Assembly: GCA_018401555.1 (NCBI GenBank)
Contig: JAGYKP010000091.1
Span: 52,656-116,655, forward strand
Source: Halomonas sp.
GTDB taxonomy: Bacteria; Pseudomonadota; Gammaproteobacteria; Pseudomonadales; Halomonadaceae
Length of the DNA: 64,000 nucleotides
Direction: 5' to 3'
Shown: piece after piece, positions 40,460 through 49,859 of the stretch
Numbering within the stretch: position 1 is the stretch's first letter
How the letters are laid out: each line of letters opens with the position of its first letter
The notes under the pieces: model-generated
Database searches by the model: none
Seen by the model: only the letters and a program-made list of their open reading frames with translations
Told to the model about the DNA's origin: nothing
Translations under genes and position numbers: made by a program

Positions 40460-40489
40460 ATCTTACATTCATTCTTGTATGGATGTAAA
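40460..40489 (-). promoter_or_regulatory. Promoter of the efflux operon overlapped by an AcrR-like palindrome
   Basis: On the minus strand -35 TTTACA and -10 TAAGAT are 18 bp apart. The spacer and both boxes are covered by an imperfect 26-bp palindrome, 40463-40488 (TTACATTCATTCT against TTACATCCATACA when reversed, 10 of 13 matches). Binding there would block RNA polymerase. Confidence 0.65.
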
Positions 40490-40540
40490 CATTAGCCGCC
40501 TAAGCAAAGCCCAGGCGGCCATTGTCCGCGATACCTACCG

Positions 40541-41977
40541 CTAGGGTGTGGGGCGCTCGCCGATATCCATCACCGGGTCGCTTTCCATCTCGTCCGGCAG
40601 CTGGAAATCGACGCTGCCGCCATCGAGCCAGGCGTTGATTTCGGCCAGGGCCTCCTCGTCGAGGGTGCCGGCCTGCTGTTGCAGGGTCAGCAGATTGATC
40701 ACGTAGTCGTAGCGGGCGCTGGCCAGTTCGGCGATGGCGTTGTAGAGGTTCTGTTCGGCGTTGAGTACATCGACGATATTGCGGGTACCCACCTCGTAGC
40801 CGGCGCGAGTGGCATCCAGGGCGCTCTGGTTGGAGACCACCGCCTGGGCGCGCGCCTCCACCGTGGAGACGTCGTTGGTCACCCGGGTATAGCTGGAGCG
40901 TACATCCTGGATGGTGCTGCGCCGCTGGTCCTCGAAATCGTACTGGGAGGATTCCAGCCGGTAGGTGTTCTGGCGCACCGAGGCGCTAGTACGTCCGCCG
41001 GTATACAGGGGCAGGCTCACACCCACGCCGACCTGGCTACCCGAGTCATGACCCTCGATGCCGTCGGCATCGCTGTCCGAATAGTTGTAGTTGGCGAAGG
41101 CGTTGACCTGGGGGAGACGCCCGGCGCGGGCGATCTCCACCGCACTGCGCGACACCTCGATGCCGGCCTGGCTGGCCAGCACCTGGGGATTGTTCTGCAT
41201 GGCCAGCTCCACCCAGGCGCCGCGGTCAGCCGGCGCTGGAGGGGCGATGGCGAGCTCCTCGCCCAGGGCGTCGATGCTCTCGTAGCGCTGGCCGGTGAGC
41301 CGCTCCAGGGCCTCGAAGCGCACCTGCAGGTCGCTCTCGGCGGCGATGCGGATCGCCCTGGCCTGGTCGAAGGCCGCCTTGGCCTCCTCCACCTCGGTGA
41401 TGGCGATCAGCCCCACCTCGAACTGCTCACGAGCCTGCTCGAGCTGGCGGTTGATCGCGCGCTCCTGGGCGCGGCGCGCCTCCAGCACCTCATGGGCACG
41501 CAGGATCTCGAAGTAGGCACTCGACACGTTGATCAGCACGCCCTGCTCGGTGGCGGCCAGGCGATAGAGCTGCTGGTCGATCTCACGCTCGCTACGCTCC
41601 ACCTGGCGACTATCGATGGCATTGAACAGCGCCTGGGTGGCCTCGAGGGTGATGCCGAAGCGGTTGACGTTGTCATCCCCCTGGAACTGCCCCGGAGTGG
41701 ACTGCGACTCGTATTGCCGATTGTGGGTCAAGTTGCCGGAGGCACTGACCTGGGGAAGCAGGTCGGCCCGCTCCACGTCGCGCCCGGCCTCGACGCTGCT
41801 GGTCTGGGAGCGCGCCGAGGCCAGCTCGGCGTTGTTCTGCAGGGCGTCCTGGGCGATGGTCAGCAGGTCCGCCGCCTGGGCAGGTGCCGCCAGGGCGGAA
41901 GCCACCATCATCGGCAACAGGGCGCGGCGCAGCACACGCGCAGGGCGGGCACAACGCGACGGGCAGGGTGACGTCAT
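40541..41977 (-). CDS. TolC-family outer-membrane efflux channel
   Basis: 478 residues with a signal peptide ending APAQAA. Two tandem OEP repeats are visible: the first around LLTIAQDALQNNAELASARS and ALFNAIDSRQVERSE, the second around ELAMQNNPQVLASQAGIEVS and SLPLYTGGRTSASVRQ; GYEVGTRNIVDVLNAEQNLY closes the second. This is the E. coli TolC (not OprM) organisation, without a lipobox. ATG 41977 follows GAGGATGAG. It is transcribed in the same direction as the adaptor/pump genes but behind its own operator region (42009). Confidence 0.93.
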   Translation of the reverse strand: MTSPCPSRCARPARVLRRALLPMMVASALAAPAQAADLLTIAQDALQNNAELASARSQTSSVEAGRDVERADLLPQVSASGNLTHNRQYESQSTPGQFQGDDNVNRFGITLEATQALFNAIDSRQVERSEREIDQQLYRLAATEQGVLINVSSAYFEILRAHEVLEARRAQERAINRQLEQAREQFEVGLIAITEVEEAKAAFDQARAIRIAAESDLQVRFEALERLTGQRYESIDALGEELAIAPPAPADRGAWVELAMQNNPQVLASQAGIEVSRSAVEIARAGRLPQVNAFANYNYSDSDADGIEGHDSGSQVGVGVSLPLYTGGRTSASVRQNTYRLESSQYDFEDQRRSTIQDVRSSYTRVTNDVSTVEARAQAVVSNQSALDATRAGYEVGTRNIVDVLNAEQNLYNAIAELASARYDYVINLLTLQQQAGTLDEEALAEINAWLDGGSVDFQLPDEMESDPVMDIGERPTP

Positions 41978-42008
41978 CGGCTCATCCTCGATCGATGGAA
42001 GGTTGATA

Positions 42009-42027
42009 TACATACATTGTCGCATGT
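42009..42027. promoter_or_regulatory. AcrR-like operator upstream of the TolC-family gene
   Basis: TACATACATTGTCGCATGT: the core ACATTGTCGCATGT has the same ACAT-N6-ATGT layout as the site before tetR, and the flank TACATACATT is identical to the left part of the E. coli AcrR operator (recalled). It lies 32 bp upstream of the TolC-family ATG. Confidence 0.6.
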
Positions 42028-42101
42028 CCGCGGATCGATTCCACCTTATCATCGAGGATAAATATGGCATATCGTGGACTCCCAGGCGGCGGAGGCGCAG
42101 C

Positions 42102-42943
42102 ATGCAGCACCTTGAATGGATCAGCGTAGACGATCTCGACGTGGCCGTGAGGGTCTGGCACCCCGGTGCCTCCCGCACCCTGGTGGCCTGGCACGGCCTG
42201 GCCCGTCACGGTGGTGACTTCGCGGCCCTCGCCCACCGCCTCGGCCCCGGGTGGCGGGTGCTGGCACCGGACACCCCGGGACGCGGCCTCTCCGCCTGGT
42301 CGACCCGCCCCGAACACGACTACACCTACGCCCGCTACGCCGAGATCGCCCGCGCCCTGCTCGACCACTTCGCTCTCGAGCGAGTGGCCTGGCTGGGCAC
42401 CTCCATGGGCGGCCTGCTGGGCCTGCGCCTGGCCGCCGAGCCGGCCACCGCCTCGCGCATCGAGCGCCTGGTGCTCAACGATATCGGCCCCGAGCTCGAG
42501 TCGGCGGGCCTGGCCGAACTCGGCGACTATTTCTCGCGCCCCCATGAGTTCCCGACCTTCCAGGACCTCGCGGCGGAGCTACGTAACCACTATGCCGGCT
42601 TCGGCATCGCCGATGACGACGGCTGGCGTCACCTGGCGCTGGAGAGCGCACGTCGCTTGCCCGACGGGCGCTGGAGCTTCCACTACGACCCTGACATCAC
42701 CGCGCAGTTTGCCCACGATACCCCGCGCGACCTGTGGGCCGACTGGTACGCCCTGCGTTGTCCGGCGATGGTGATTCGCGGCGCCCACTCTCCCCTGCTC
42801 GCCGCCGCCACGGTGGAGCGGATGGCCGAGACCCAGCCCGAACTGGTCACCCTGGAGGCGGCCGGCTGCGGCCATGCCCCCTTCCTCGATCGCGACAGCC
42901 AGGTCGAGCCCCTGCGTCGTTTCCTCGCCGCCAAGGGCCCTGA
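42102..42943 (+). CDS. Alpha/beta hydrolase (frameshift at end)
   Basis: About 280 residues. VAWHGLARHGGDFAALA is the oxyanion region, WLGTSMGGLLGLRLA contains the nucleophile serine in GTSMGG, and GCGHAPFLDRDSQVEPLRRF carries the catalytic histidine. The frame passes without a stop into the next gene. A TGA at 42941 in the -1 frame, directly before the permease GTG, is the likely true end, so one base is probably missing shortly before it. It heads the Mla-like operon and may act on a lipid, which is inference. Confidence 0.82.
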
Positions 42944-42944
42944 G

Positions 42945-44065
42945 GTGGCATCGCAACCCGGAGAGCTGCTCCTCGAGGGGGCACGCCGCGCCCGCGTGGC
43001 GACTGGACCCTCGAGCACCACACCAACCTGCGCCATCGCATCGATGAGGCGCGCCGTGTGGGGGCCGGCATCCCCGAGTCGCTTGACGAGATCGCCGCCA
43101 TCGATACCGCCGGTGCCGCCCTGCTCGCCGAGCTCACCGGCGCCGAGTATCTGGCAGGAATCGATGAGTGGGCCCCGGGGCTTCCCGCCGAACGCCGAGC
43201 CCTGCTGCGAGCGGTGGGCGAGGCACTTACGCGCTGCGAGGCTCCGGCCGCGCCACGTCCCCACCCCTTGCGTGGCCCGCTGGCCGATATCGGCCGGCGT
43301 ATGGAAAGCATCGGCCGTCAGCAGACGCAGCTGCTCGGTTTTATCGGCCAGGTACTCGCCACCCTGGCCACCAGCCTCTGGCGGCCCAGGCGCTGGCGCC
43401 TCACCTCGGTGGTCGCCCAGGTCCACCAGACCGGCCTGGATGCCCTGCCCATCGTCGCCCTGCTTACCTTCCTGGTGGGTGCGGTGGTGGCGTTTCTCGG
43501 CGCCACGGTGCTGCGCGACTTCGGCGCCACCCTCTACACGGTCCACCTGGTGGCCTACGCCTTCCTGCGCGAGTTCGGCGTGATCCTGGCCGCCATCCTG
43601 CTGGCCGGACGCACCGCCAGCGCCTTCACCGCCCAGCTCGGCGCCATGAAGGCCAACGAGGAGCTCGACGCCCTGCGCACCCTGGGCCTCGACCCGGTGG
43701 AGCTGCTGGTACTGCCGCGGGTGGTGGCACTGTGCATCAGCCTGCCCATCCTCACCTTCGTGGGGATGCTCAGCGGCATCCTCGGCGGCGCCATGGTCTG
43801 CCTGGTGGCCCTGGACATCTCGGCGGCGCAGTTCCTGGCCATCCTCGAACGCGACATCGCCGTGCAGCACTTCCTGGTGGGCATCGGCAAGGCGCCGCTG
43901 TTCGCCTTCGTGGTCGCGGTGATCGGCTGCCTGGAGGGCTTCAAGGTCAGCGGCAGCGCCCAGTCGGTGGGCGAGCACACCACCTCGAGCGTGGTGCAGT
44001 CGATCTTCATGGTGATCCTGCTCGATGCGGTGGCCGCGCTGTTCTGCATGGAGATGGGCTGGTGA
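42945..44065 (+). CDS. MlaE-type ABC permease with N-terminal STAS-like domain (one frameshift)
   Basis: Inner-membrane permease of a lipid-transporting MCE system, about 373 residues. An N-terminal STAS-like segment (ELLLEG ... GDWTLEHHTNLRHRIDEA, SLDEIAAIDTAGAALL) precedes the MlaE core: VAQVHQTGLDALPIVALLTF, REFGVILAAILLAGRTASAF, AQLGAMKANEELDALRTLGL. The run of G at 42977-42981 seems one short, shifting the frame. The GTG 42945 is the most likely start, just after the hydrolase stop. The stop overlaps the ATPase GTG by 4 bases. Confidence 0.87.
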
Positions 44066-44853
44066 GCGAGATGCCGCAACCACTGATTCGCGTGCGCGAC
44101 CTGGAGAACCGCTTCGGCAGCCATGTCGTTCACCAGGGGCTGGACCTGGACCTCTACCCGGGGGAGATCCTCGGCGTGGTGGGCGGCTCCGGCACCGGCA
44201 AGTCGGTACTCTTGCGCAGCATCGTCGGCCTGCTGCGCCCCAGCGCCGGCAGCATCGAGGTGTTCGGCCAGGACCTGCAGCGCCTGGCCGCCGCAGAACG
44301 CTCGCGCCTGGAGCAGCGCTTCGGCGTGCTCTTCCAGCGCGGAGCGCTGTTCACCTCGCTGACCCTGGCCGAGAACGTCGCCCTGCCACTGATCGAGCAT
44401 GCCGGCCTGCCCCGGCCCGAGGCCGAGGCGCTGGCACGGCTCAAGCTGGCCCTGGCCGGACTGCCGGGTCAGGCCGCCACCCAGTATCCGTCCGAGCTCT
44501 CCGGCGGCATGATCAAGCGTGCCGCCCTGGCCCGAGCGCTGGCGCTGGACCCCGAGGTCCTCTTCCTGGATGAGCCCACCGCGGGCCTGGACCCGATCGG
44601 GGCCGCCGCCTTCGACCAGCTGCTGCTGACCCTGCGTGACGCCCTGGGCCTGAGCGTATTCCTGGTCACCCACGACCTGGATACCCTCTACACGGCCTGC
44701 GACCGGGTAGCGGTGCTGGCCCGGGGCCAAGTGCTGGTGGCCGGTCGTCTCGAGAACGTAGCGGCCACCGATGACGCCTGGATTCACGACTACTTTCACG
44801 GCCCTCGTGGCCGCGCGGCAGAAGGCGCCGCTCGCACCGCCAAGGAGAGTTGA
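44062..44853 (+). CDS. MlaF-type ABC transporter ATP-binding protein
   Basis: 263 residues. Walker A is GGSGTGKS, the Q loop lies in GVLFQRGALFTSLT, the signature is ELSGGMIKRAALARAL, Walker B is VLFLDEPTAGLDP and the switch His is in LVTHDLDTLYT. The FQRGALF and GGMxKR features are those of MlaF/Ttg2A lipid transporters. Start GTG 44062 overlaps the permease stop; ATG 44071 is an alternative. Confidence 0.92.
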   Translation: MSEMPQPLIRVRDLENRFGSHVVHQGLDLDLYPGEILGVVGGSGTGKSVLLRSIVGLLRPSAGSIEVFGQDLQRLAAAERSRLEQRFGVLFQRGALFTSLTLAENVALPLIEHAGLPRPEAEALARLKLALAGLPGQAATQYPSELSGGMIKRAALARALALDPEVLFLDEPTAGLDPIGAAAFDQLLLTLRDALGLSVFLVTHDLDTLYTACDRVAVLARGQVLVAGRLENVAATDDAWIHDYFHGPRGRAAEGAARTAKES

Positions 44854-44855
44854 CC

Positions 44856-45794
44856 ATGGAGCCCCGTGCCCACCATGTGCTGATCGGCCTGTTCACCGTG
44901 CTCGCCCTGGGTGGCGCCCTGCTGTTCGCGTTGTGGATGGGCAAGTCGAGTCTCGACCGCAATGACACCTGGTACGAGGTGGTCTTCGATCGCGCGGTCA
45001 GCGGTCTGGCCGAGGGCAACGCCGTGCAGTACAGCGGCATCGAGGTGGGCAATGTGGCCGAACTGCACCTCGACCCCAAGGATCCGCGCCGGGTGCGCGC
45101 TCTGATCCGCATCGATGCCAGCGTGCCGATCAAGGCCGATACCCGCGCCAGCCTGGCACTCGCCAATATCACCGGCAGCATGAACATCCAGCTCTATGGC
45201 GGCACCCCGGAGAGCGAGCGCCTGGTGGGCAATCGCGAGAACCCCCCGGTGATCCGTGCCCGCCCCTCACCGCTGAGCTCGCTGCTGAGCAACAGCGAAC
45301 AGCTGATGATCCGCTTCAATCGCCTGCTCGATGGCGCCAGTGAGCTGCTCTCCGACAGCAACGTCGCGCACCTGTCGCGAAGCCTGGCCAACCTGGAGCA
45401 GGCCACCGCCCGCCTTTCCGGCGACGAGCTCGACCTGGCGGCGCTGGGCGAGCGACTCGACGCCACCCTGGCCCAGGCCGAGGCGACACTTGCGATCTAC
45501 GCCCGGCTTGGCGAGCGTGCCGACCGCCTGCTCGACGAGGAGGGTCGCCACACCCTGAACCGCGCCGAAGGCGCCATGGCCTCACTGCAGGAGGGCGCCG
45601 ACCGGCTGGCACGCCTGAGCGCCGACCATGAGCAGGATATCGCCCGCGGACTGCAGGGAATGGGCGAGCTCGACCCTGCCATGCGGGAACTGCATGCGGC
45701 GCTGCGCGCCCTCAACCGCCTGGTGCGACGCCTCGAGGAGAGCCCCGCCGACACCCTGCTGGGCCGTGACCCGCTGCCCCAGTACAACCCTTGA
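44856..45794 (+). CDS. MCE/MlaD-family substrate-binding protein
   Basis: 312 residues. One N-terminal membrane anchor (VLIGLFTVLALGGALLFALW) is followed by the MCE domain (SGLAEGNAVQYSGIEVGNVA) and a long helical C-terminal region (about 140-300) with a heptad-like pattern, which may form a periplasmic bridge. ATG 44856 follows AAGGAGAG, 2 bp after the ATPase gene. It would pass phospholipid between the inner-membrane ABC core and the lipoprotein partner. Confidence 0.9.
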   Translation: MEPRAHHVLIGLFTVLALGGALLFALWMGKSSLDRNDTWYEVVFDRAVSGLAEGNAVQYSGIEVGNVAELHLDPKDPRRVRALIRIDASVPIKADTRASLALANITGSMNIQLYGGTPESERLVGNRENPPVIRARPSPLSSLLSNSEQLMIRFNRLLDGASELLSDSNVAHLSRSLANLEQATARLSGDELDLAALGERLDATLAQAEATLAIYARLGERADRLLDEEGRHTLNRAEGAMASLQEGADRLARLSADHEQDIARGLQGMGELDPAMRELHAALRALNRLVRRLEESPADTLLGRDPLPQYNP

Positions 45795-45820
45795 AAGTAC
45801 ACGCCATAAGAGGCCAGCCC

Positions 45821-46445
45821 ATGAGCCCACGCCACCTTGCCCCCACGCTGCTGGCCCTGTTGCTGGTGCTTGCCGCCGGCTGCACGATCCTGCCCGAGCG
45901 CGAGCCCCAGCGGTTGTTCGCGCTGCCCGGGGATACCCATATCGATGCCTCGGGCCCGACCACGACCGCTACCCTGCGCATCGATTCACTGACCGCCAGC
46001 GCGCCTCACGGCGGCAACCGGCTGCTGGTGATGCCCGCCCCGGACGAGTACGAGGCCTGGGCCGGCGTGCGCTGGCGGGACGATGCCCCGCGACTCTTGC
46101 AGGAGCGGCTGCTCGAGGCCTTTCGACATACGGGACGCCTGGACGGCGTGATCGACGACGCCAGCAGCGCACGCAGCGACGCGGCCCTGACCGGCCACCT
46201 CGCGGCCTTTCACCTGCGCCTCGACGGCACCACCCGCCGGGCCGTGGTGCGCATCGACGCCCAGTTGATCGACGAATCCAGCCGGGAACTGCTGGCCAGC
46301 CGCCGCTTCAGAGACGACAGCCGAGGCCAGCGACGCCACGCCCGAGGCGGCGGTGATGGCCTTCGGTATGGCGAGTGACCAGCTGGTCGAGGCGCTGCTG
46401 CCCTGGGTGCTCGAACGGCTGGAGGGCACCCGAGGCGGTCCCTGA
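45821..46445 (+). CDS. ABC-type transport auxiliary lipoprotein (PqiC/DUF330-like; one frameshift)
   Basis: About 207 residues. The lipobox is VLAAGCTIL. The body (QRLFALPG ... LRIDSLTASAPHGGNRLLVM, WAGVRWRDDAPRLLQERLLE) matches the PqiC-like family that caps MCE transporters at the outer membrane. One extra base near 46325 shifts the last 40 residues, which continue as ASDATPEAAVMAFGMASDQL to the TGA at 46443-46445. Last gene of the hydrolase-permease-ATPase-MCE-lipoprotein operon, whose order matches P. aeruginosa PA3211-PA3214 (recalled). Confidence 0.87.
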
Positions 46446-46466
46446 TGCCGCCTCCAGAGGAGAAGT

Positions 46467-47308
46467 TCAGCGTGTCTCGGCCTCCAGCCGGGATACCGCA
46501 CGTTCCACGGCATCGCGGTAACCGCCACCGAACAGCAGCAGGTGGTTGAGCAGCGGGTAGAGCTGGAACAGCGTCTCGCGTCGCGGCCACTCCACTGGCG
46601 GCTCGCCACCCCAGTAGGCCTCGAGGAAGGCCTCGCCCGGTGAACCGAACAGGGTCAGCATCGCCAGGTCCACCTCCGGATAGTGGCGATAGACTGCCGG
46701 GTCGATCAACGCAGGTCCCGACGACGTGAAGAGCACGTTGCCCGACCACAGGTCGCCGTGCACCAGGCACGCGGGGGCGTCCGGCAGCCATGTCTCCAGG
46801 CCGTGGGCGATGGCCTCCACACGGGCGCGCAATCGATGATCGAATAGACCTTTCGCATGGCATGCCTCGGCCAGCGGCGGCGGCCTCCGCTCGCGCTGGA
46901 AGGCACGGCCGTCGGCGAGCGGCGCATTGGGCTGGGGCGTCCGCCCGCAGGCGTTGTCGCGAGGCCAGCCGTGGGGCTCGCCAGTAGCCTCATGCAGCCG
47001 CCGCAGCCCCTCGCCCAGAGTCACCGGATCACGGCGACCGGGAGCCACCTCCAGCGCCTCCATCACCAGCCAGCCATCGCCTTGCGCCAGTACCTCGGGA
47101 ACCACCAGCCCCGAGCCGGCCGCCGCCAGGGCACGCAGGCCATCGGCCTCCCCGCCAGGCGCTCGGCGGCGTCGCGCTTGACCACCACCCCACCGCGGTC
47201 GGTGGCCAAGCGATAGACCGCGGCGATATCGCCACCCGACAGCGGCTCGAGAACCCCCTTCGGCGTCAGCCCGGCTGCGGCCAGGCAGCTCTGCAGACTC
47301 GGCTCCAT
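46467..47308 (-). CDS. Fructosamine kinase family protein (one frameshift)
   Basis: About 280 residues of a protein-kinase-like fold. GGDIAAVYRLATDRGGVVVK forms the nucleotide loop and lysine, GWLVMEALEV the hinge, LVHGDLWSGNVLF the catalytic loop and ALIDPAVYRHYPEVDLAML the metal-binding DPA region. One G is missing in the run near 47156, after AAERLAG. Family members phosphorylate ketosamines on glycated proteins or small molecules. Start ATG 47308 behind GGGAG. Confidence 0.88.
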
Positions 47309-47384
47309 GCGTTTGCTCCCATTGTGACCAGAAGCACCAGGCTTGCCGCCGCAGCGACGGCCGTCAAGGGGCGGCACCAGCCAC

Positions 47385-47410
47385 AAAAAAGCCGCCCGGG
47401 GCGGGGCGGC
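47385..47410 (-). terminator. Terminator of the fasciclin gene
   Basis: On the minus strand GCCGCCC pairs with GGGCGGC across a six-base GC-rich loop and is followed by TTTTTT. It lies 50 bp after the fasciclin stop and before the kinase gene. Confidence 0.85.
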
Positions 47411-47459
47411 AAGCAGGGACAGAGCATGGACTCTCGGTACAGCGATCTCTCGCTGGGAC

Positions 47460-47966
47460 TCACTCCGGCATCAGCACGCTGTCGATCACGTGGATGACAC
47501 CGTTACTGGTCTCGATATCGGCCTGGATGACGGTGGCGTCGTCGATCATCACGCTGCCATCCATGGTGGTGATGGTCAGGTCCTGACCCTGGACGGTGGT
47601 GGCGCTGTCGGCGGCCATGGCGTCCTCGGCCATGATCTTGCCGGACACCACGTGGTAGGTGAGGATCGACTGAAGCTGGTCGCGATTCTCCTCCTCCAGC
47701 AGCGACTCCACCGTGCCCTCGGGCAGGGCGGCAAAGGCCTCGTCGGTGGGGGCGAAAACGGTGAAGGGCCCCTCGCCCTTGAGGGTCTCGACCAGGCCGG
47801 CAGCCTGTACCGCGGCCACCAGAGTCTCGAACTGGCCGGCTTCCACGGCGGTATCGACGATATCCTTCTTCATTCCGTGATGGTCGGCCTGGGCGGCGGC
47901 AGAAAGCAGCACACCTGCGGCGGCGGCGGTCATCCAGGCAACGGTTTTCATCTTCTTGTGGATCAT
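47460..47966 (-). CDS. Secreted fasciclin-domain protein
   Basis: 168 residues. A signal peptide ([22 protein letters not shown], shown in part) is followed by one FAS1 domain: [53 protein letters not shown] and [16 protein letters not shown]1 proteins mediate adhesion or bind small molecules at the cell surface. ATG 47966 follows GAGGTGAG. Its upstream region has a LitR/CarH-like site, suggesting light or B12-linked control. Confidence 0.92.
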   Translation of the reverse strand: MIHKKMKTVAWMTAAAAGVLLSAAAQADHHGMKKDIVDTAVEAGQFETLVAAVQAAGLVETLKGEGPFTVFAPTDEAFAALPEGTVESLLEEENRDQLQSILTYHVVSGKIMAEDAMAADSATTVQGQDLTITTMDGSVMIDDATVIQADIETSNGVIHVIDSVLMPE

Positions 47967-48046
47967 GGTCTCACCTCGTTCACGGTGGCCCCGGCAGAGG
48001 GCCTGGTGTGGTCAGGGGAACGACCCGGCGGCGACTGCCGCATAGC

Positions 48047-48070
48047 TGTACAGGTCAACTTATTTGTACA
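48047..48070. promoter_or_regulatory. TGTACA-N12-TGTACA site, LitR/CarH-like operator
   Basis: Two TGTACA palindromes 12 bp apart (18 bp centre to centre) in the gap between the fasciclin gene and the divergent NIF3-like gene. This fits exactly the TRTACA-N12-TGTAYA motif that I recall for class II LitR light-responsive MerR-type regulators of Pseudomonas putida. A TTGACC -35-like box on the minus strand lies inside the spacer. Downstream (48095-48118) an inverted repeat GTCGC/GCGAC encloses a run of eight T. No regulator gene of this family is in the window. Confidence 0.55.
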
Positions 48071-48193
48071 TGTATTGAACAAGAAGTTCACCCCTGTCGC
48101 AGAATTTTTTTTGCGACGGCTGGCGAAGGGCTGACGAGGCGGCCCGGGGTATGGCACAAGGGAGTGGATGACAGACAGTCGAGGAGAGCGATC

Positions 48194-48507
48194 ATGTACA
48201 AGCTGGCCTTCTTCGTCCCCGTGGAGGACGCCGAGGCGGTCAAGGAGGCGGTATTCGCCACCGGCGCCGGGCGTATCGGTGACTACGAGGCGTGCTGTTT
48301 CCAGACCCGAGGCACCGGACAGTTCCGGCCGCTGGTGGGCGCCGACCGCACATCGGGCGGGTCGGCGAGCTGGAGCGGGTGGAGGAGCTCAAGGTGGAGC
48401 TGGTGTGCGAGGATTCCCTGATCCGCGCGGCAATCGCGGCGTTGCGCCTCGCCCATCCCTACGAGGAGCCGGCCTTCGACGCCTGGCGGCTGGAGTTGTT
48501 CGAGTGA
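48194..48507 (+). CDS. NIF3-like small protein (YqfO C-terminal-domain type; one frameshift)
   Basis: About 104 residues matching the small PII-like domain found alone in gammaproteobacteria or inserted in NIF3 proteins: YKLAFFVPVEDAEAVKEAVF, GRIGDYEACCFQTRGTGQFR, then after a missing base near 48347 HIGRVGELERVEELKVELV and ALRLAHPYEEPAFDAWRL. Function is not established; a metal- or ligand-binding role is assumed from the fold. ATG 48194 with GAGGAGAG. Confidence 0.83.
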
Positions 48508-48567
48508 GGGAAGCCTGACCCTGGCGCCGTCACGCCGAGCCCATGAGCGGGTCAGGCGGAACCCCAG

Positions 48568-49125
48568 TCAGGCGGAACCAAAGTAGCGTTCCCGATCCTC
48601 GGCGGTGATGTCGCTGATATGCAGCGGAAAGTCGCCTTCCAGGCGGTCGCGGTAGAAGTACCGCAGGGTGCGCTCGATGGTCGGGAAGGCGAGTTCGTCC
48701 CAGGGAATCTCATCCTCCTCGAAGAGCGCCACCTCGAGGCTCTCTGGCCCGGCGTCGAAGCCTCCGACCAGGTCGGCCCGGAACATCATGTAGACCTGGT
48801 TGATATGCGGCAGGTTGATCAGAGTGTAGAGGCCATGCACTGTTACCTCGGCGCAGGCCTCCTCGAGGGTCTCCCGGGCGGCCGCCTCGACGGTGGTCTC
48901 GGCATTCTCCATGTAGCCTGCCGGCAGGGTCCAGTAGCCCTTGCGCGGGGCGATGGCGCGGCGACACAGCAGCACCCGGCTGCCACTCACCGGCAGCGTG
49001 CCGGCGACGATCCGCGGGTTCTGGTAGTGGATGGTGCCGCACTCGTCGCACAGGTAGCGGGGACGGTCATCCCCTCGGGGGATCGCGAAACGCACGGTAT
49101 GGCCACAGTGGCTGCAGAAGTTCAT
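48568..49125 (-). CDS. Nudix hydrolase with N-terminal zinc ribbon
   Basis: 185 residues. The N-terminus has CSHCGHTVRF and YLCDECGTIHYQNPR (four-cysteine ribbon). The Nudix box lies in GYMENAETTVEAAARETLEE followed by A. This combination is common in predicted ADP-ribose or NADH pyrophosphatases of the NudC-like side of the family, but the SQPWPFPxS motif of NudC is absent, so substrate is open. Divergent from nudL with about 78 bp between. Confidence 0.88.
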   Translation of the reverse strand: MNFCSHCGHTVRFAIPRGDDRPRYLCDECGTIHYQNPRIVAGTLPVSGSRVLLCRRAIAPRKGYWTLPAGYMENAETTVEAAARETLEEACAEVTVHGLYTLINLPHINQVYMMFRADLVGGFDAGPESLEVALFEEDEIPWDELAFPTIERTLRYFYRDRLEGDFPLHISDITAEDRERYFGSA

Positions 49126-49203
49126 GGGGCTCCCAGGCAGGCGGGCGGGCTTGACGCCGCGGAAGGCGGCCGGGTAGAAGATAGCAAACCCGACGGAAAC
49201 TCC

Positions 49204-49840
49204 ATGTTAGAGAAACTTCGTGAACGCCTGCAAGCGCACCGCCCGAGCCGCCTGACACTGCGCCTGGCCGAGGCGGCGGTGCTGATGCCCATCGTCGACC
49301 GTCCCGAGCCGACCCTGCTGTTCACCCGCCGCGCCGCTCACCTCAATACCCACAGCGGCCAGGTGGCCTTCCCCGGCGGCAAGCGTGAAGCCCAGGACCC
49401 CGACCTGCTGACCACCGCCCTGCGCGAATCCGAGGAGGAGATCGCCCTGCCGCCGCATCATGTGCAGCTGCTCGGCCGGCTCTCGGAGGTGGTCTCGCTG
49501 CACGGCCTGCGGGTCACCCCCTACGTGGGGCTTATTCCGCCCTGACCTGCCGCTGGTCGCCGACCCCAGCGAGCTGGACATCATCTTCGAGGTGCCGCTG
49601 GCGCTGTTCCTGGAGGATCGCCGCCACCATACCGACGTCATCCCGGTGGACGGCCGCCCCTGGTACGTGCCCAACTACCACGTCGACGGCCAGGTGATCT
49701 GGGGACTCTCGGCGATGATGCTGGTGGAACTGCTCGCCGAGGGCTTCGGCCAGCCGATCGACCTGCACCGCGAACCCCCGGGTCCACTATGCTACTTTCC
49801 CGACCGCCTGCTGCGCATCCAGCAGCACGCCACCTCCTGA
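49204..49840 (+). CDS. nudL: CoA pyrophosphatase NudL-like (one frameshift)
   Basis: About 211 residues. RLAEAAVLMPIVDRPEPTLL, FTRRAAHLNTHSGQVAFPGG (the UPF0035 motif next to the Nudix box) and ALRESEEEIAL mark the CoA-diphosphatase subfamily. One extra C in the run near 49541 shifts the frame after VGLIPP; it continues DLPLVADPSELDIIFEVPLA and VIWGLSAMMLVELL to the stop at 49840. ATG 49204; no strong ribosome site. Confidence 0.88.
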
Positions 49841-49859
49841 GCCGCGGACCCGACGCCGA

